Origin: Pseudomonadota bacterium
GTDB lineage: Bacteria; Pseudomonadota; Alphaproteobacteria; Rhodospirillales; Rhodospirillaceae
DNA length: 9,222 nucleotides
Assembly: GCA_023396465.1 (NCBI GenBank)
Contig: JAEWWF010000053.1
Coordinates: 1-9,222, forward strand
Direction of reading: 5' to 3'
The translations under genes were made by a program, and so were the position numbers. The notes under the pieces are model-generated. The model had not been told where the DNA came from, ran no database searches, and saw only the letters and a list, made by a program, of their open reading frames with translations. Shown here piece by piece: positions 1-6,423 of the stretch. Every line of letters begins with the position of its first letter. Position 1 is the first letter of the stretch.

Positions 1-438
1 GGCCAGGGCCGTCTGCGGCGACACCGGCGGACGCGCCGCTCCCACCGCCTGGGCGGCGGGCACCGGTCCGGCGGGCGCCGCCACCGTCGCGGCGGCCGGA
101 GCGATCTTCATCTCGTTGCGGGCATGGCGCAGGGTCTGTTCCAGCTTGGCGGCGGTCTCATCGGCGCGCTCGCACAGGAACGCCAGATCGTCCCGCAGCG
201 CGTTGGCCCGCTCCACCCGGTCCTGCAACCCCTTGCCGGCATCTTCCGCTGCCTTGCGCAGGCGCGGAATGCCGCTTTCGGCCCGCACCGTCGCCTCGTT
301 GAAGTGAGCGATCAGCCGGGCGAGTTCGTCGCGGTTCTTACGCAGGACACCGAGCCGGTTGTTGAGGATCACCGCGAACACGATGGTCGGGATCAACAGC
401 AGCACGACGACGATGTCGAGGATCAGCTTGAGGTCCAT
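1..438 (-). CDS. DUF6468-type membrane-anchored flagellar cluster protein (partial, 3' end outside window)
   Basis: The frame opens at an ATG 15 bases after the fliM stop, with GGAG 10 bases ahead of it, and stays open for 146 codons to the left edge, so the C-terminus is missing. Visible parts are a short cytoplasmic start (MDLK), one strongly hydrophobic segment at about residues 5-25, a charged helical region (about 28-110) likely to form a coiled coil and holding one Cys at residue 89, and then a Pro/Ala-rich low-complexity tail from about residue 113. This order and its place directly after fliM match the alphaproteobacterial DUF6468 family, which I recognise by sequence and context; its function is unknown to me. 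Co-transcription with fliL and fliM suggests a motor or switch-associated inner-membrane protein, but that is inference. Confidence 0.85.
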   Translation of the reverse strand, partial: MDLKLILDIVVVLLLIPTIVFAVILNNRLGVLRKNRDELARLIAHFNEATVRAESGIPRLRKAAEDAGKGLQDRVERANALRDDLAFLCERADETAAKLEQTLRHARNEMKIAPAAATVAAPAGPVPAAQAVGAARPPVSPQTALA

Positions 439-453
439 CTCGGGTCGTCTCCG

Positions 454-1647
454 TCAGCCCATCGTCTGCCGCTTGACCTTCTTGTCGAGGCGGATCGCGA
501 TGCTGCCACCCTTCCGGCCCATCCGGCCGGAAAACATGGGCACGTCGCCGCAGCGCATGAGGATCGGGCTGTCGGGCGTCGCATTCAGCATGATACGGCT
601 GCCGACCTTAAGATTCAGTATGTCGCGGAGGCCCATCCACTGTTCGTCGAGAACGGCCTCAAGATCGACCTCGGTGAACCACATTTCCTCGGCCAGGTGG
701 GTCTCCCAGATGGAGTCACGGCCGAACTTCTCGCCCATGAACATCTGCAACAGCAGCTCGCGCACGGGTTCGAGGGTGGCGTAAGGCAGCAAAAGCTCCA
801 GGCGGCCGCCGCGGTCTTCCATGTCGATGCGCAGCTTGGCGACGATGGCGGCATTGGAGGGCCGCGAGATGGTGGCGAAGCGCGGATTGGTTTCCAGGCG
901 GTCGAAGCGGAAGGTCACCGGCGACAGCGGATCGAAGGCCGCCGACAGGTCCGCCAGCACCACATGAATCATACGCTCGACCAGATTGCGCTCGATGGTG
1001 GTGTAGGGGCGACCCTCGACGCGCATCGCCGCCGTGCCGCGCCGCCCGCCCAGCAGCACGTCCACGATCGAGTAGATCATGGCGCTGTCGACGGTCATCA
1101 GGCCGTAGTTGTCCCACTCCTCCGCCTTGAACACGGTCAGCATGGCCGGCAGCGGGATGGAGTTGAGGTAGTCGCCGAAGCGCAGGGACAGGATGTTGTC
1201 GAGCGAGACTTCCACGTTGTCGGAGGTGAAGTTACGCAGGGACGTCGACATCATGCGGACCAGGCGGTCGAACACCACCTCCAGCATGGGCAGACGTTCG
1301 TAGGACACCAGGGCCGAGTTGAGTATGGCCTGGATGCCCGACTTTTCCTGCCGCTCGTCGTCGGTCTCGTCGAAGCCGAGCAGGCTGTCGATTTCATCCT
1401 GGTTGAGCACGCGGGTGCTCTCGCGGCCGCTGCCGCCACCGCCGCTATCGCCGCCGCCGCCATCGGAGGCCCCGAGCATGGCCTCCCATTCGGCGGCCAT
1501 GGCGTCGGCATCGTCGTCGCCGCCACCACCACCACCGCCGCCCGCATCGTCACCACCGCCGCCGGCCATGGCTTCCCATTCGCGCATGAGGGCTTCTTCG
1601 TCCTCTTGCGAGACCTCGCGCTGCGGATCGTTGTCGGCAGGAACCAT
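454..1647 (-). CDS. fliM: Flagellar motor switch protein FliM with long N-terminal extension
   Basis: FliM is the C-ring protein that links the FliG rotor to FliN and binds phosphorylated CheY to switch rotation. The CheY-binding motif LNQDEIDSLL is at residues 81-90, followed by the middle domain (about 105-300, with GGRRG at 200-204 where the FliG-binding GGxG loop is expected) and the C-terminal SpoA domain (about 315-390). At 397 residues it is longer than usual: the CheY motif normally sits at the very N-terminus, but here some 80 acidic and glycine-rich residues precede it and carry two related helices, at 16-28 and 46-58, both containing EWEAM. The start is supported by GAAAGG nine bases upstream. 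fliL ends 44 bases upstream and the DUF6468-type gene begins 15 bases downstream, so the three genes look like one operon. Confidence 0.97.
   Translation of the reverse strand: MVPADNDPQREVSQEDEEALMREWEAMAGGGGDDAGGGGGGGGDDDADAMAAEWEAMLGASDGGGGDSGGGGSGRESTRVLNQDEIDSLLGFDETDDERQEKSGIQAILNSALVSYERLPMLEVVFDRLVRMMSTSLRNFTSDNVEVSLDNILSLRFGDYLNSIPLPAMLTVFKAEEWDNYGLMTVDSAMIYSIVDVLLGGRRGTAAMRVEGRPYTTIERNLVERMIHVVLADLSAAFDPLSPVTFRFDRLETNPRFATISRPSNAAIVAKLRIDMEDRGGRLELLLPYATLEPVRELLLQMFMGEKFGRDSIWETHLAEEMWFTEVDLEAVLDEQWMGLRDILNLKVGSRIMLNATPDSPILMRCGDVPMFSGRMGRKGGSIAIRLDKKVKRQTMG
1519..1542 (-). repeat. Trinucleotide tract coding eight glycines in fliM
   Basis: Eight consecutive glycine codons (GGC/GGT), including four GGT in a row on the coding strand, lie between the two EWEAM helices of the FliM extension. 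Further short Gly/Asp codon runs flank it between about 1430 and 1570. Such tracts can change length by slippage in whole codons and so alter linker length without a frameshift. Confidence 0.7.
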
Positions 1648-1691
1648 GGACCGAGACCTTTCGCGGATTGCCAGGGGAGCGCGGGAGCGCC

Positions 1692-2243
1692 CTACTGGAT
1701 CAGCATTTCCTTGAACAGCACGTCATTGACCTTGGCAGGTCGCACGGCGGCATTGACGCGCGCCAGCAATTCCTCGCGCAGGCGGTACATGCCTTCGGCG
1801 CCCTGCAAGTCCTCGACCCGCAGTTCACGCAGGTAGACCTGGAACTGATCGATCACCCGCGGCAGCATGGCATCCACCTGCGGGGTATCGGCGGAACTGC
1901 CCAGCTCCAGCGCCACCCGCAGCTTCATGAAGGTGCGCTTGCGGCCGCCGGTGGAATTGATGTCGACCAGCATTTCCGGCAGATCATAGAACACCGCCGC
2001 GCTGACCGGCACGCCGGGCGCCGTGGCGCCGCCATCCGCGGGCGCCGCCGCCACCGGCTCGGTGGACGCTCCGCCGCCGAGGAACGGATCGGCAAGCCCG
2101 GCGAAATAGGCCCCGGCCAGAGCGCCGACCACCAGCAGCAGCGGCAGCACGACCATCAGAAGGAGCTTTTTCTTGCCCTTCTTCTTTCCGCCACCACCTT
2201 CTTCGGCGTCTTCCTCGAAATCTTCCTCGAGATCCTCGGCCAT
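1692..2243 (-). CDS. fliL: Flagellar basal body-associated protein FliL
   Basis: FliL is a single-pass inner-membrane protein that surrounds or supports the stator units near the motor. The 183-residue product has an acidic, then lysine-rich cytoplasmic start (about 1-26), one membrane segment at about 27-48, a Gly/Ala/Pro linker, and a periplasmic FliL domain from about residue 85 containing VFYDLPEMLVDINS and ending in VLFKEMLIQ, the normal FliL C-terminus. I chose the ATG at 2243 because AAGGGAG lies just upstream and the family start is short. The frame stays open back to 2522, but that part reads as arginine-rich non-coding translation across the control region. It is the first gene of the leftward fliL-fliM-DUF6468 operon. 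Confidence 0.95.
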   Translation of the reverse strand: MAEDLEEDFEEDAEEGGGGKKKGKKKLLLMVVLPLLLVVGALAGAYFAGLADPFLGGGASTEPVAAAPADGGATAPGVPVSAAVFYDLPEMLVDINSTGGRKRTFMKLRVALELGSSADTPQVDAMLPRVIDQFQVYLRELRVEDLQGAEGMYRLREELLARVNAAVRPAKVNDVLFKEMLIQ

Positions 2244-2318
2244 GGCACTCCCTTCGGCCCGGTCCGCCGCCCGGCGGTTTCCCCGCAGCCCCTTGCCCAT
2301 CACGGTGACCGCCCGCCG

Positions 2319-2338
2319 CTTCCCGCGCGGGCGGGAAG
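2319..2338 (-). other. Hairpin in the fliL leader
   Basis: CTTCCCGC and GCGGGAAG form a perfect 8-bp stem around a GCGG loop, about 76 bases upstream of the fliL start and inside the leader if the promoter at 2364-2392 is right. There is no T-run, so it is not an obvious terminator. In such GC-rich DNA an 8-bp stem can arise by chance. Confidence 0.35.
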
Positions 2339-2363
2339 ACCGGTCGGGCGGCCGTTTCACTGC

Positions 2364-2392
2364 GGGATACCCTAGCGCCGCGAAGTTAACAA
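2364..2392 (-). promoter_or_regulatory. Possible sigma-70-type promoter of fliL
   Basis: On the minus strand TTGTTA (2387-2392) and TATCCC (2364-2369) are separated by exactly 17 bases, matching -35 and -10 positions at about 4/6 and 3/6. Alone this is weak. It gains support because the CtrA-like site at 2386-2400 overlaps the -35, the usual arrangement at CtrA-activated early flagellar promoters in Caulobacter. Transcription would start near 2357, giving a leader of about 115 bases. Confidence 0.4.
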
Positions 2393-2400
2393 TAGGTTGA
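2386..2400 (-). promoter_or_regulatory. CtrA-like binding site upstream of fliL
   Basis: Read toward fliL the sequence is TCAACCTATTGTTAAC, which fits the CtrA consensus TTAA-N7-TTAA with one mismatch and correct spacing. TTAA is rare in this GC-rich window: I count four, two of them between genes, and both intergenic ones carry this second half-site. Known biology: CtrA activates early flagellar operons in alphaproteobacteria. Confidence 0.5.
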
Positions 2401-2425
2401 CCCCCACCCCCTTCGGCCACCACCC

Positions 2426-2440
2426 CGGCAGTTCTTGCCC
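2426..2440. promoter_or_regulatory. FlbD-like palindromic box, copy 1 (flgF)
   Basis: CGGCA-GTTCT-TGCCC, an inverted repeat of the CGGCA-N5-TGCC type. It abuts a second copy at 2440-2454 and lies about 110 bases upstream of the start of transcription predicted from the sigma-54-like element. That is the distance expected for an enhancer-binding protein such as FlbD; assignment to FlbD is inference. Confidence 0.5.
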
Positions 2441-2454
2441 GGCAAGGGGTGCCG
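2440..2454. promoter_or_regulatory. FlbD-like palindromic box, copy 2 (flgF)
   Basis: CGGCA-AGGGG-TGCCG, sharing base 2440 with copy 1, so the two centres are 14 bases apart. The junction also forms a second inverted repeat, CTTGCC-C-GGCAAG (2434-2446). Paired boxes on this spacing would suit binding of two activator dimers. Confidence 0.55.
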
Positions 2455-2516
2455 CCATCGCCACTGGCTGCCGGCCACTCCCGCCGTGATCGCCGGACTC
2501 CTGCGGCAAAGGGAAG

Positions 2517-2532
2517 TGGCATGGGGAGTGCA
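2517..2532 (+). promoter_or_regulatory. Sigma-54-like promoter of flgF
   Basis: TGGCATG-GGGA-GTGCA matches the -24/-12 consensus TGGCACG-N4-TTGCA with two mismatches and keeps the invariant GG and GC ten bases apart. Transcription would start near 2543, leaving a leader of about 39 bases to the flgF ATG. Placement 77 bases downstream of a palindromic box supports it. Confidence 0.6.
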
Positions 2533-2581
2533 TAGGGCCAGGCCGACGGTTCACCTGTCCCTGGTTGACGAGTGGAAGATC

Positions 2582-3316
2582 ATGGAAAATTCGGGTTACA
2601 TCGCTCTCGCTCATCAGAACGCCCTGTGGCGCCGGCTTGACGTGGCGGCGAACAACATCGCCAACATGAACACGCCCGGCTACAAAGGCGAGGAGCTGAT
2701 GTTCACCGAATATCTGACCCGCAGCCTGAACAGCGACAGCGCGTTCAAGGAACGGATCGTCTTCCCGCGGGATATCGGCATCGCCCGCGACATGAGCGAA
2801 GGCGCCTGGACCGCCACCAACAACCAGTTGGACGTCGCCATCTCCGGCGAGGGCTTCTTCGCCGTCGAAACCGCCGCCGGCCCCATGTACACCCGCAACG
2901 GCCACTTCCGCCTGAACCAGGACGGCCAGATCGTCGGCGCCAACGGCAATCCGGTGCTGTCGACCACCGGCGAGCCGTTCTTCATCGCCCCCAACGAAGC
3001 GGTCATCAATATCTCGGAGGACGGCACCGTCTCCACCGAGAACGCTGTGCTTGGCCGCCTGCGGGTGGTGACCTTCGAGGACCAGCAGAACCTGCGCAAG
3101 GAAGCCGGCAGCCTGTTCTACACCGACCAGGAGCCCCAAGAGGTTGCGACCCCCAAGGTCCACCAGGGCGTGCTGGAAGGCTCCAACGTCAACGCGGTGG
3201 TCGAGATGACCCAGATGATCGAGATCAACCGCAGCTACCAGAATGCCCAGAAGATGATCGAAGGTGAGCATGAGCGGCAGCGCCGCGCCATGGAAGCCTT
3301 CCGCGGTCAGCTCTGA
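2582..3316 (+). CDS. flgF: Flagellar basal-body rod protein FlgF
   Basis: FlgF is the proximal rod subunit next to FlgG, exported through the flagellar type III apparatus. The 244-residue product has the rod-family N-terminal helix with the signature NNIANMNTPGYK, a central beta-rich part with the FlgF/FlgG sequences LDVAISGEGFFAV and YTRNGHF, and the C-terminal helix with QGVLEGSNVNAVVEMTQMIEINRSYQ. The start at 2582 gives the normal FlgF N-terminus (MENSGYIAL) and has GGAAG just upstream; an open extension back to 2435 would run through the promoter elements and is rejected. It heads the flgF-flgG-flgA-flgH operon and is probably driven by sigma-54. A charged C-terminal tail (EGEHERQRR) follows the conserved helix. 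Confidence 0.96.
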   Translation: MENSGYIALAHQNALWRRLDVAANNIANMNTPGYKGEELMFTEYLTRSLNSDSAFKERIVFPRDIGIARDMSEGAWTATNNQLDVAISGEGFFAVETAAGPMYTRNGHFRLNQDGQIVGANGNPVLSTTGEPFFIAPNEAVINISEDGTVSTENAVLGRLRVVTFEDQQNLRKEAGSLFYTDQEPQEVATPKVHQGVLEGSNVNAVVEMTQMIEINRSYQNAQKMIEGEHERQRRAMEAFRGQL

Positions 3317-3359
3317 CCAGCAGCCATAGAAGAAAAGAAAAGCGAAGAGGACGAGGATC

Positions 3360-4145
3360 ATGCGCTCGCTGAACATCGCCGCCACCGGCATGCTGGCCCA
3401 GCAGACGAACGTGGAGGTCATCTCCAACAATATCGCCAACATGAACACCACCGCCTACGCGCGTCGGCGGGCGGAGTTCAACGATCTGCTGTACCAGAAC
3501 ATGATCCGCGCCGGTTCGGCCTCGTCCGACCAAGGCACCATCATCCCCGCCGGCGTGCAGTTGGGCCTTGGCGTGCGCACCGCCGCCGTCTACCGCATCA
3601 GCGAGCAGGGTTCCCTGGCCCAGACCGAGAACACCTTCGACATCGCCATCAACGGCAAGGGCTACTTCCAGATCCAGTTGCCGAACGGCGAGACCTCCTA
3701 TTCCCGCGACGGCTCGTTCCAGCTCGATCCCAACGGCACCCTGGTGACCCACGAGGGGTACACCGTCATGCCCGGCATCAACATTCCGCTGGAAGCGGTG
3801 GGCGTGACCATCAACGCCTCCGGCGAGGTGCTGGTGAAGCTGGACGGCCAGCCGGACCCCCAGAACGTCGGCCAGATCACCCTCGCCACCTTCGCCAACG
3901 AGGCGGGCCTGGAGGCCATCGGCAAGAACCTGTTCCTGGAGACGCCAGGCTCCGGCGCCCCCAACGTCGCCGCCCCCGGCACCCCCGGCTACGGCTCGGT
4001 GATGCAGGGCTTCGTCGAGAACTCCAACGTCAACGTGGTGTCGGAAATCACCGACCTCATCTCCGCCCAGCGCGCTTACGAGATGAACTCCAAGGCCATC
4101 AAGACCTCCGACGAGATGATGGCGACGGTCAACCAGCTGAAGTAA
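3360..4145 (+). CDS. flgG: Flagellar basal-body distal rod protein FlgG
   Basis: FlgG builds the distal rod, the drive shaft that passes through the P and L rings. The 261-residue length is standard. The N-terminus MRSLNIAATGMLAQQTNVEV followed by NNIANMNTTAY is typical, the middle has FDIAINGKGYFQIQLP and YSRDGSF, and the C-terminus has GFVENSNVNVVSEI, ISAQRAYEMNSKAI and ends in NQLK. The start has GAGG five bases ahead. It lies 43 bases after flgF, whose terminal helices it resembles as a paralogous rod protein. No promoter is evident between them, so it is probably co-transcribed. Confidence 0.97.
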   Translation: MRSLNIAATGMLAQQTNVEVISNNIANMNTTAYARRRAEFNDLLYQNMIRAGSASSDQGTIIPAGVQLGLGVRTAAVYRISEQGSLAQTENTFDIAINGKGYFQIQLPNGETSYSRDGSFQLDPNGTLVTHEGYTVMPGINIPLEAVGVTINASGEVLVKLDGQPDPQNVGQITLATFANEAGLEAIGKNLFLETPGSGAPNVAAPGTPGYGSVMQGFVENSNVNVVSEITDLISAQRAYEMNSKAIKTSDEMMATVNQLK

Positions 4146-4245
4146 GGCTGCCCCTCCCACGGTCGGCCGCTCGGGTTCCGGCCCGTCGGTCCGTCGCCCC
4201 GCCCCGTCGCCGGTTCCGGCAGCGGCGGCCCCTGATCGTGCCCAT

Positions 4246-4260
4246 CGGCAAAGCTTGCCC
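4246..4260. promoter_or_regulatory. FlbD-like palindromic box (flgA)
   Basis: CGGCA-AAGCT-TGCCC, the same motif as before flgF and flgI, with the longer inner repeat GGCAA-AGC-TTGCC. It lies in the 192-base flgG-flgA gap, 78 bases upstream of the flgA ATG. Unlike the other two regions, no sigma-54 element with the GG-N10-GC spacing is found between it and flgA in a usable position. Confidence 0.5.
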
Positions 4261-4298
4261 ACCGTCGGGGATAAAGCGTTCGGTAAGATTTGCCGGGT

Positions 4299-4304
4299 TA
4301 TAAC
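4299..4304 (+). promoter_or_regulatory. Possible -10 element upstream of flgA
   Basis: TATAAC matches the -10 consensus 5/6 in an AT-poor region, but no convincing -35 lies 16-18 bases upstream. It sits within the palindrome GTTATAAC. It might give flgA a second, internal promoter in the flgF operon, or be coincidence. Confidence 0.2.
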
Positions 4305-4313
4305 GCCCCGGAA

Positions 4314-4325
4314 CGTGATGTCACG
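4314..4325. other. Palindrome CGTGA-TG-TCACG before flgA
   Basis: A perfect 5-bp inverted repeat around TG, ending at the first base of the flgA ribosome site GGAG. It could be an operator or a small leader hairpin next to the ribosome site. No regulator is assigned. Confidence 0.3.
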
Positions 4326-4337
4326 GAGACCGGGTTC

Positions 4338-5384
4338 ATGTCGCGCTTTGCCGTTGCCTGCTGCCTCGCGCTCGCCGCCGCCCTGGTGGCGCCAGCGGTG
4401 CTGGCGGCCGACGCGCAGCCGGCACCGCCGAGCGGCCTCAGCGTGCCGCTGGCACTCGGCGAAGGCGACAGCGCCGGCGCCTTGGACATCGATAGCGAGG
4501 GGCCGGTGATGCCGCGTCCCACGGCGCTGATCAGCGGTGGCTACATCCGCCTGTCGGACCTCTTCCAGGGCGTGCCGCCGGGGCTGGATGCCGTCATCGG
4601 CCCGGCCCCCCGCCCCGGCGATCAGATCGTCTTCCCCGCCGACCAGTTGGCGGCCTTCGCCCGCCAGCACGGGCTGCAATGGCAGCCGGACAACCCGCAT
4701 GTGCGGGTGATCGCCGCCCGTGACACCCAGATCATCGGCCGCCGCGACATCATCGACGCCCTGCGCCGGACTTTGGTGGACGAAGGCGTTTCGCCGCAGG
4801 CCGACATCGTCCTCAGTTCGCCGGACAACGCCGTTCCCATCGCCGCCGGCTCCGCCGCCGCCGTCGGGGTGCTCGATCTGGATTACAACGCCACCACCCA
4901 ACGCTTCACGGCGCTGATCGAGATCCCGGCCGGATCGCCATCCGCCCAACGCCAGCGCATCGGCGGCCGCGTCCACCTGACCACCGCCGTGCCGGTGCTG
5001 GTGCGCAGCATCGGCCGTGGCGAGGTGGTGGGCGCCAACGACATCACCTGGATGACGGTGCGCGTCGACCAGTTGAAGCGTGACACCATCACCGACCCCG
5101 AGCAGTTGATCGGCCACACACCGCGCCGCTTCGTGCAGGCCGGCGCGGCGGTCCACGGCCATGAGATCGAACGGCCGCGACTGATCGACAAAGGCTCGAT
5201 CGTCACCATGATCTACAAGACTCCCTACATGGAGTTGTCCGCCCAGGGGCGGGCGCTGGATCAGGGCGGCATCGGCGATCAGGTTCGGGTCCAGAATTTG
5301 CAGAGCAACCAGACCGTAACCGCCATCATCACCGACCGCAATCTGGTGACGGTGCATATCGGTCCGCCGCCGCCGAGCCGCTAG
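4338..5384 (+). CDS. flgA: Flagellar P-ring formation chaperone FlgA
   Basis: FlgA is a periplasmic chaperone that helps FlgI assemble into the P-ring. The 348-residue product starts with a clear signal peptide (about residues 1-23, cleavage near VLA-AD). A poorly conserved N-terminal half follows, then the SAF-type domain from about residue 213 (VPVLVRSIGRGEVVGANDIT), then the C-terminal FlgA domain with GSIVTMIYKTPYMELSAQG and GDQVRVQNLQSNQTV. It is longer than enterobacterial FlgA because of the N-terminal half, which seems usual for alphaproteobacteria. The ATG at 4338 is preferred over an upstream TTG at 4290 because the signal peptide begins there and GGAG lies nine bases upstream. Confidence 0.95.
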   Translation: MSRFAVACCLALAAALVAPAVLAADAQPAPPSGLSVPLALGEGDSAGALDIDSEGPVMPRPTALISGGYIRLSDLFQGVPPGLDAVIGPAPRPGDQIVFPADQLAAFARQHGLQWQPDNPHVRVIAARDTQIIGRRDIIDALRRTLVDEGVSPQADIVLSSPDNAVPIAAGSAAAVGVLDLDYNATTQRFTALIEIPAGSPSAQRQRIGGRVHLTTAVPVLVRSIGRGEVVGANDITWMTVRVDQLKRDTITDPEQLIGHTPRRFVQAGAAVHGHEIERPRLIDKGSIVTMIYKTPYMELSAQGRALDQGGIGDQVRVQNLQSNQTVTAIITDRNLVTVHIGPPPPSR

Positions 5385-5420
5385 ACGCCCGCGCGCCCCG
5401 GACCACCCGGAGAGACCACG

Positions 5421-6188
5421 ATGACCCAGCGTTCCGCCGTCCGCCCCCTGTTCCGCCTGGCTGTCCTTGGTGTCGCCGCGGCGACGCTGGCCGCCTGTAA
5501 CGCTGGCCAACGCCTGTCGGAGGTGGGCAGCGCGCCGCGCATGTCCCACATCGAGAACCCGATGGAAGACAGCAATTACCGGCCGGTCAGCATGCCCATG
5601 CCGACCCCGCAGCGGGCGGAAGCCAATGTCAACAGCCTGTGGCGGCCGGGCGCCCGCGCCTTCTTCGAGGATCAGCGCGCGTCCGATGTCGGCGACATCC
5701 TGACCGTCATCATCAACATCGAGAACGAACGGGCGAGCCTGTCCAACGCCACCTCCCGCTCGCGGGGCGCCAGCGAGAGCGCCGGCCTGCCGGGCTTCCT
5801 CGGCTTCGAGAGCCAGCTCGACAACCTGCTGCCCAATGCCGTCGATCCATCCAATCTGGTCTCGGCGGAAAGCGATTCCAGTTCCACCGGCGCCGGCAGC
5901 ATCCGTCGCAGCGAAACCGTGGACGTTAAGCTGGCCGCCGTCGTGCTACAACGCCTGCCCAACGGCAATCTGGTGGTCGCCGGCCGCCAGGAAGTACGGG
6001 TCAACAACGAGCTGCGCGAACTGGCGATCACCGGCGTGGTCCGCCCGCAGGACATCAGTTCGTCCAATGCCATCACCGTCGACAAGATCGCCGAGGCGCG
6101 CATCTCCTATGGTGGCCGCGGCACCATCTCCGACGTCCAGCAGCCGCGCTATGGCCAGCAGGTCTTCGACATCATCTTCCCGTTCTGA
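5421..6188 (+). CDS. flgH: Flagellar L-ring lipoprotein FlgH
   Basis: FlgH forms the L-ring, the bushing for the rod in the outer membrane. The 255-residue product has a lipoprotein signal with the lipobox LAAC (Cys at 26, the lipidation site). The FlgH core starts near residue 73 (SLWRPGARAFFEDQRASDVGD) and includes the typical VIINIENERASLSNAT and NLVVAGRQEVRVNNE. The conserved end is near GTISDVQQPRYGQQVFDIIFPF in pattern (terminal residues IIFPF). The ATG has GGAG nine bases upstream. It begins 36 bases after flgA and is the last gene of the rightward operon: a GC-rich hairpin lies 22 bases after its stop. Confidence 0.97.
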   Translation: MTQRSAVRPLFRLAVLGVAAATLAACNAGQRLSEVGSAPRMSHIENPMEDSNYRPVSMPMPTPQRAEANVNSLWRPGARAFFEDQRASDVGDILTVIINIENERASLSNATSRSRGASESAGLPGFLGFESQLDNLLPNAVDPSNLVSAESDSSSTGAGSIRRSETVDVKLAAVVLQRLPNGNLVVAGRQEVRVNNELRELAITGVVRPQDISSSNAITVDKIAEARISYGGRGTISDVQQPRYGQQVFDIIFPF

Positions 6189-6210
6189 GCCGCTTCTCCG
6201 GCGAAGCCAT

Positions 6211-6242
6211 AGGGCCGGAGGCGCGTCACGCCCTCCGGCCCT
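6211..6242 (+). terminator. Hairpin after flgH
   Basis: AGGGCCGGAGG (6211-6221) pairs perfectly with CCTCCGGCCCT (6232-6242); an inner GCG/CGC pair can extend the stem. Only a weak T-containing stretch follows, so it may be an inefficient terminator or a stabiliser of the 3' end of the flgH mRNA. Confidence 0.55.
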
Positions 6243-6355
6243 GTTCGATCCAGGCGATCAACGTCGCCGCGATGCACCACATGACGACGCCGCTGCCGAT
6301 GCCGTGTCCGAACGGGGCGGCGACGCCCCCCAACCGGCAGGATCGATCAACGGCA

Positions 6356-6401
6356 CGACAAAACGCCGGCCTCTCCCTGCGGAGAGGCCGGCGTTTTGTC
6401 G
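6356..6401. terminator. Two-way intrinsic terminator between flgH and dksA
   Basis: A perfect 21-bp inverted repeat (6356-6376 with 6381-6401) surrounds a four-base CTGC loop. The outer part of each arm is ACAAAA/TTTTGT, so a GC-rich stem is followed by a T-run in both directions. It lies between the convergent flgH and dksA genes, 22 bases past the dksA stop, and can terminate both. Confidence 0.85.
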
Positions 6402-6423
6402 GTGATGCGGACGGGCGGCAGGA

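Larger units (their letters stand above)
2244..2581. other. Divergent control region between fliL and flgF
   Basis: This 338-base gap has no credible gene. It holds, from left to right, the fliL leader with a hairpin, a CtrA-like site overlapping a possible -35/-10 pair for fliL, two abutting copies of the CGGCA-N5-TGCC palindrome, and a sigma-54-like promoter for flgF. Each part is listed separately. Confidence 0.8.

Noticed and set aside
124..1836. Rightward open frame of about 570 codons over fliL, fliM and the DUF6468-type gene
   Set aside because: It is antisense to three well-recognised genes, rich in His, Gln and Asp as expected from reverse reading of GC-rich codons, and shows no domain.
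2244..2522. N-terminal extension of fliL
   Set aside because: The open frame continues upstream but crosses the CtrA-like site and putative promoter; the internal ATG at 2243 has a good ribosome site and gives the normal FliL start.
2435..2581. N-terminal extension of flgF
   Set aside because: It would translate through the palindromic boxes and the sigma-54-like promoter; the conserved FlgF N-terminus begins at 2582.
2372..3451. Leftward open frame of about 359 codons opposite flgF
   Set aside because: It is antisense to flgF and the start of flgG and crosses the promoter region; its hydrophobic start comes from the complement of the conserved rod-protein codons.
4146..4240. Possible terminator after flgG
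   Set aside because: The stretch is GC-rich with partial repeats of GGTTCCGG, but I found no long stem followed by a T-run; read-through into flgA is more likely.
4333..4348. Sigma-54-like GG-N10-GC at the flgA start
   Set aside because: The start codon lies between the two elements, so transcription would begin inside the signal peptide codons with no alternative start.
3225..5549. Leftward open frame of about 774 codons opposite flgG and flgA
   Set aside because: It runs antisense across several clear genes, is low in complexity and matches no family; long antisense frames are common at this GC content.
5836..6405. Rightward frame extending past flgH into the convergent gap
   Set aside because: It is an out-of-frame reading of flgH that then runs through both hairpins; no ribosome site or family similarity.
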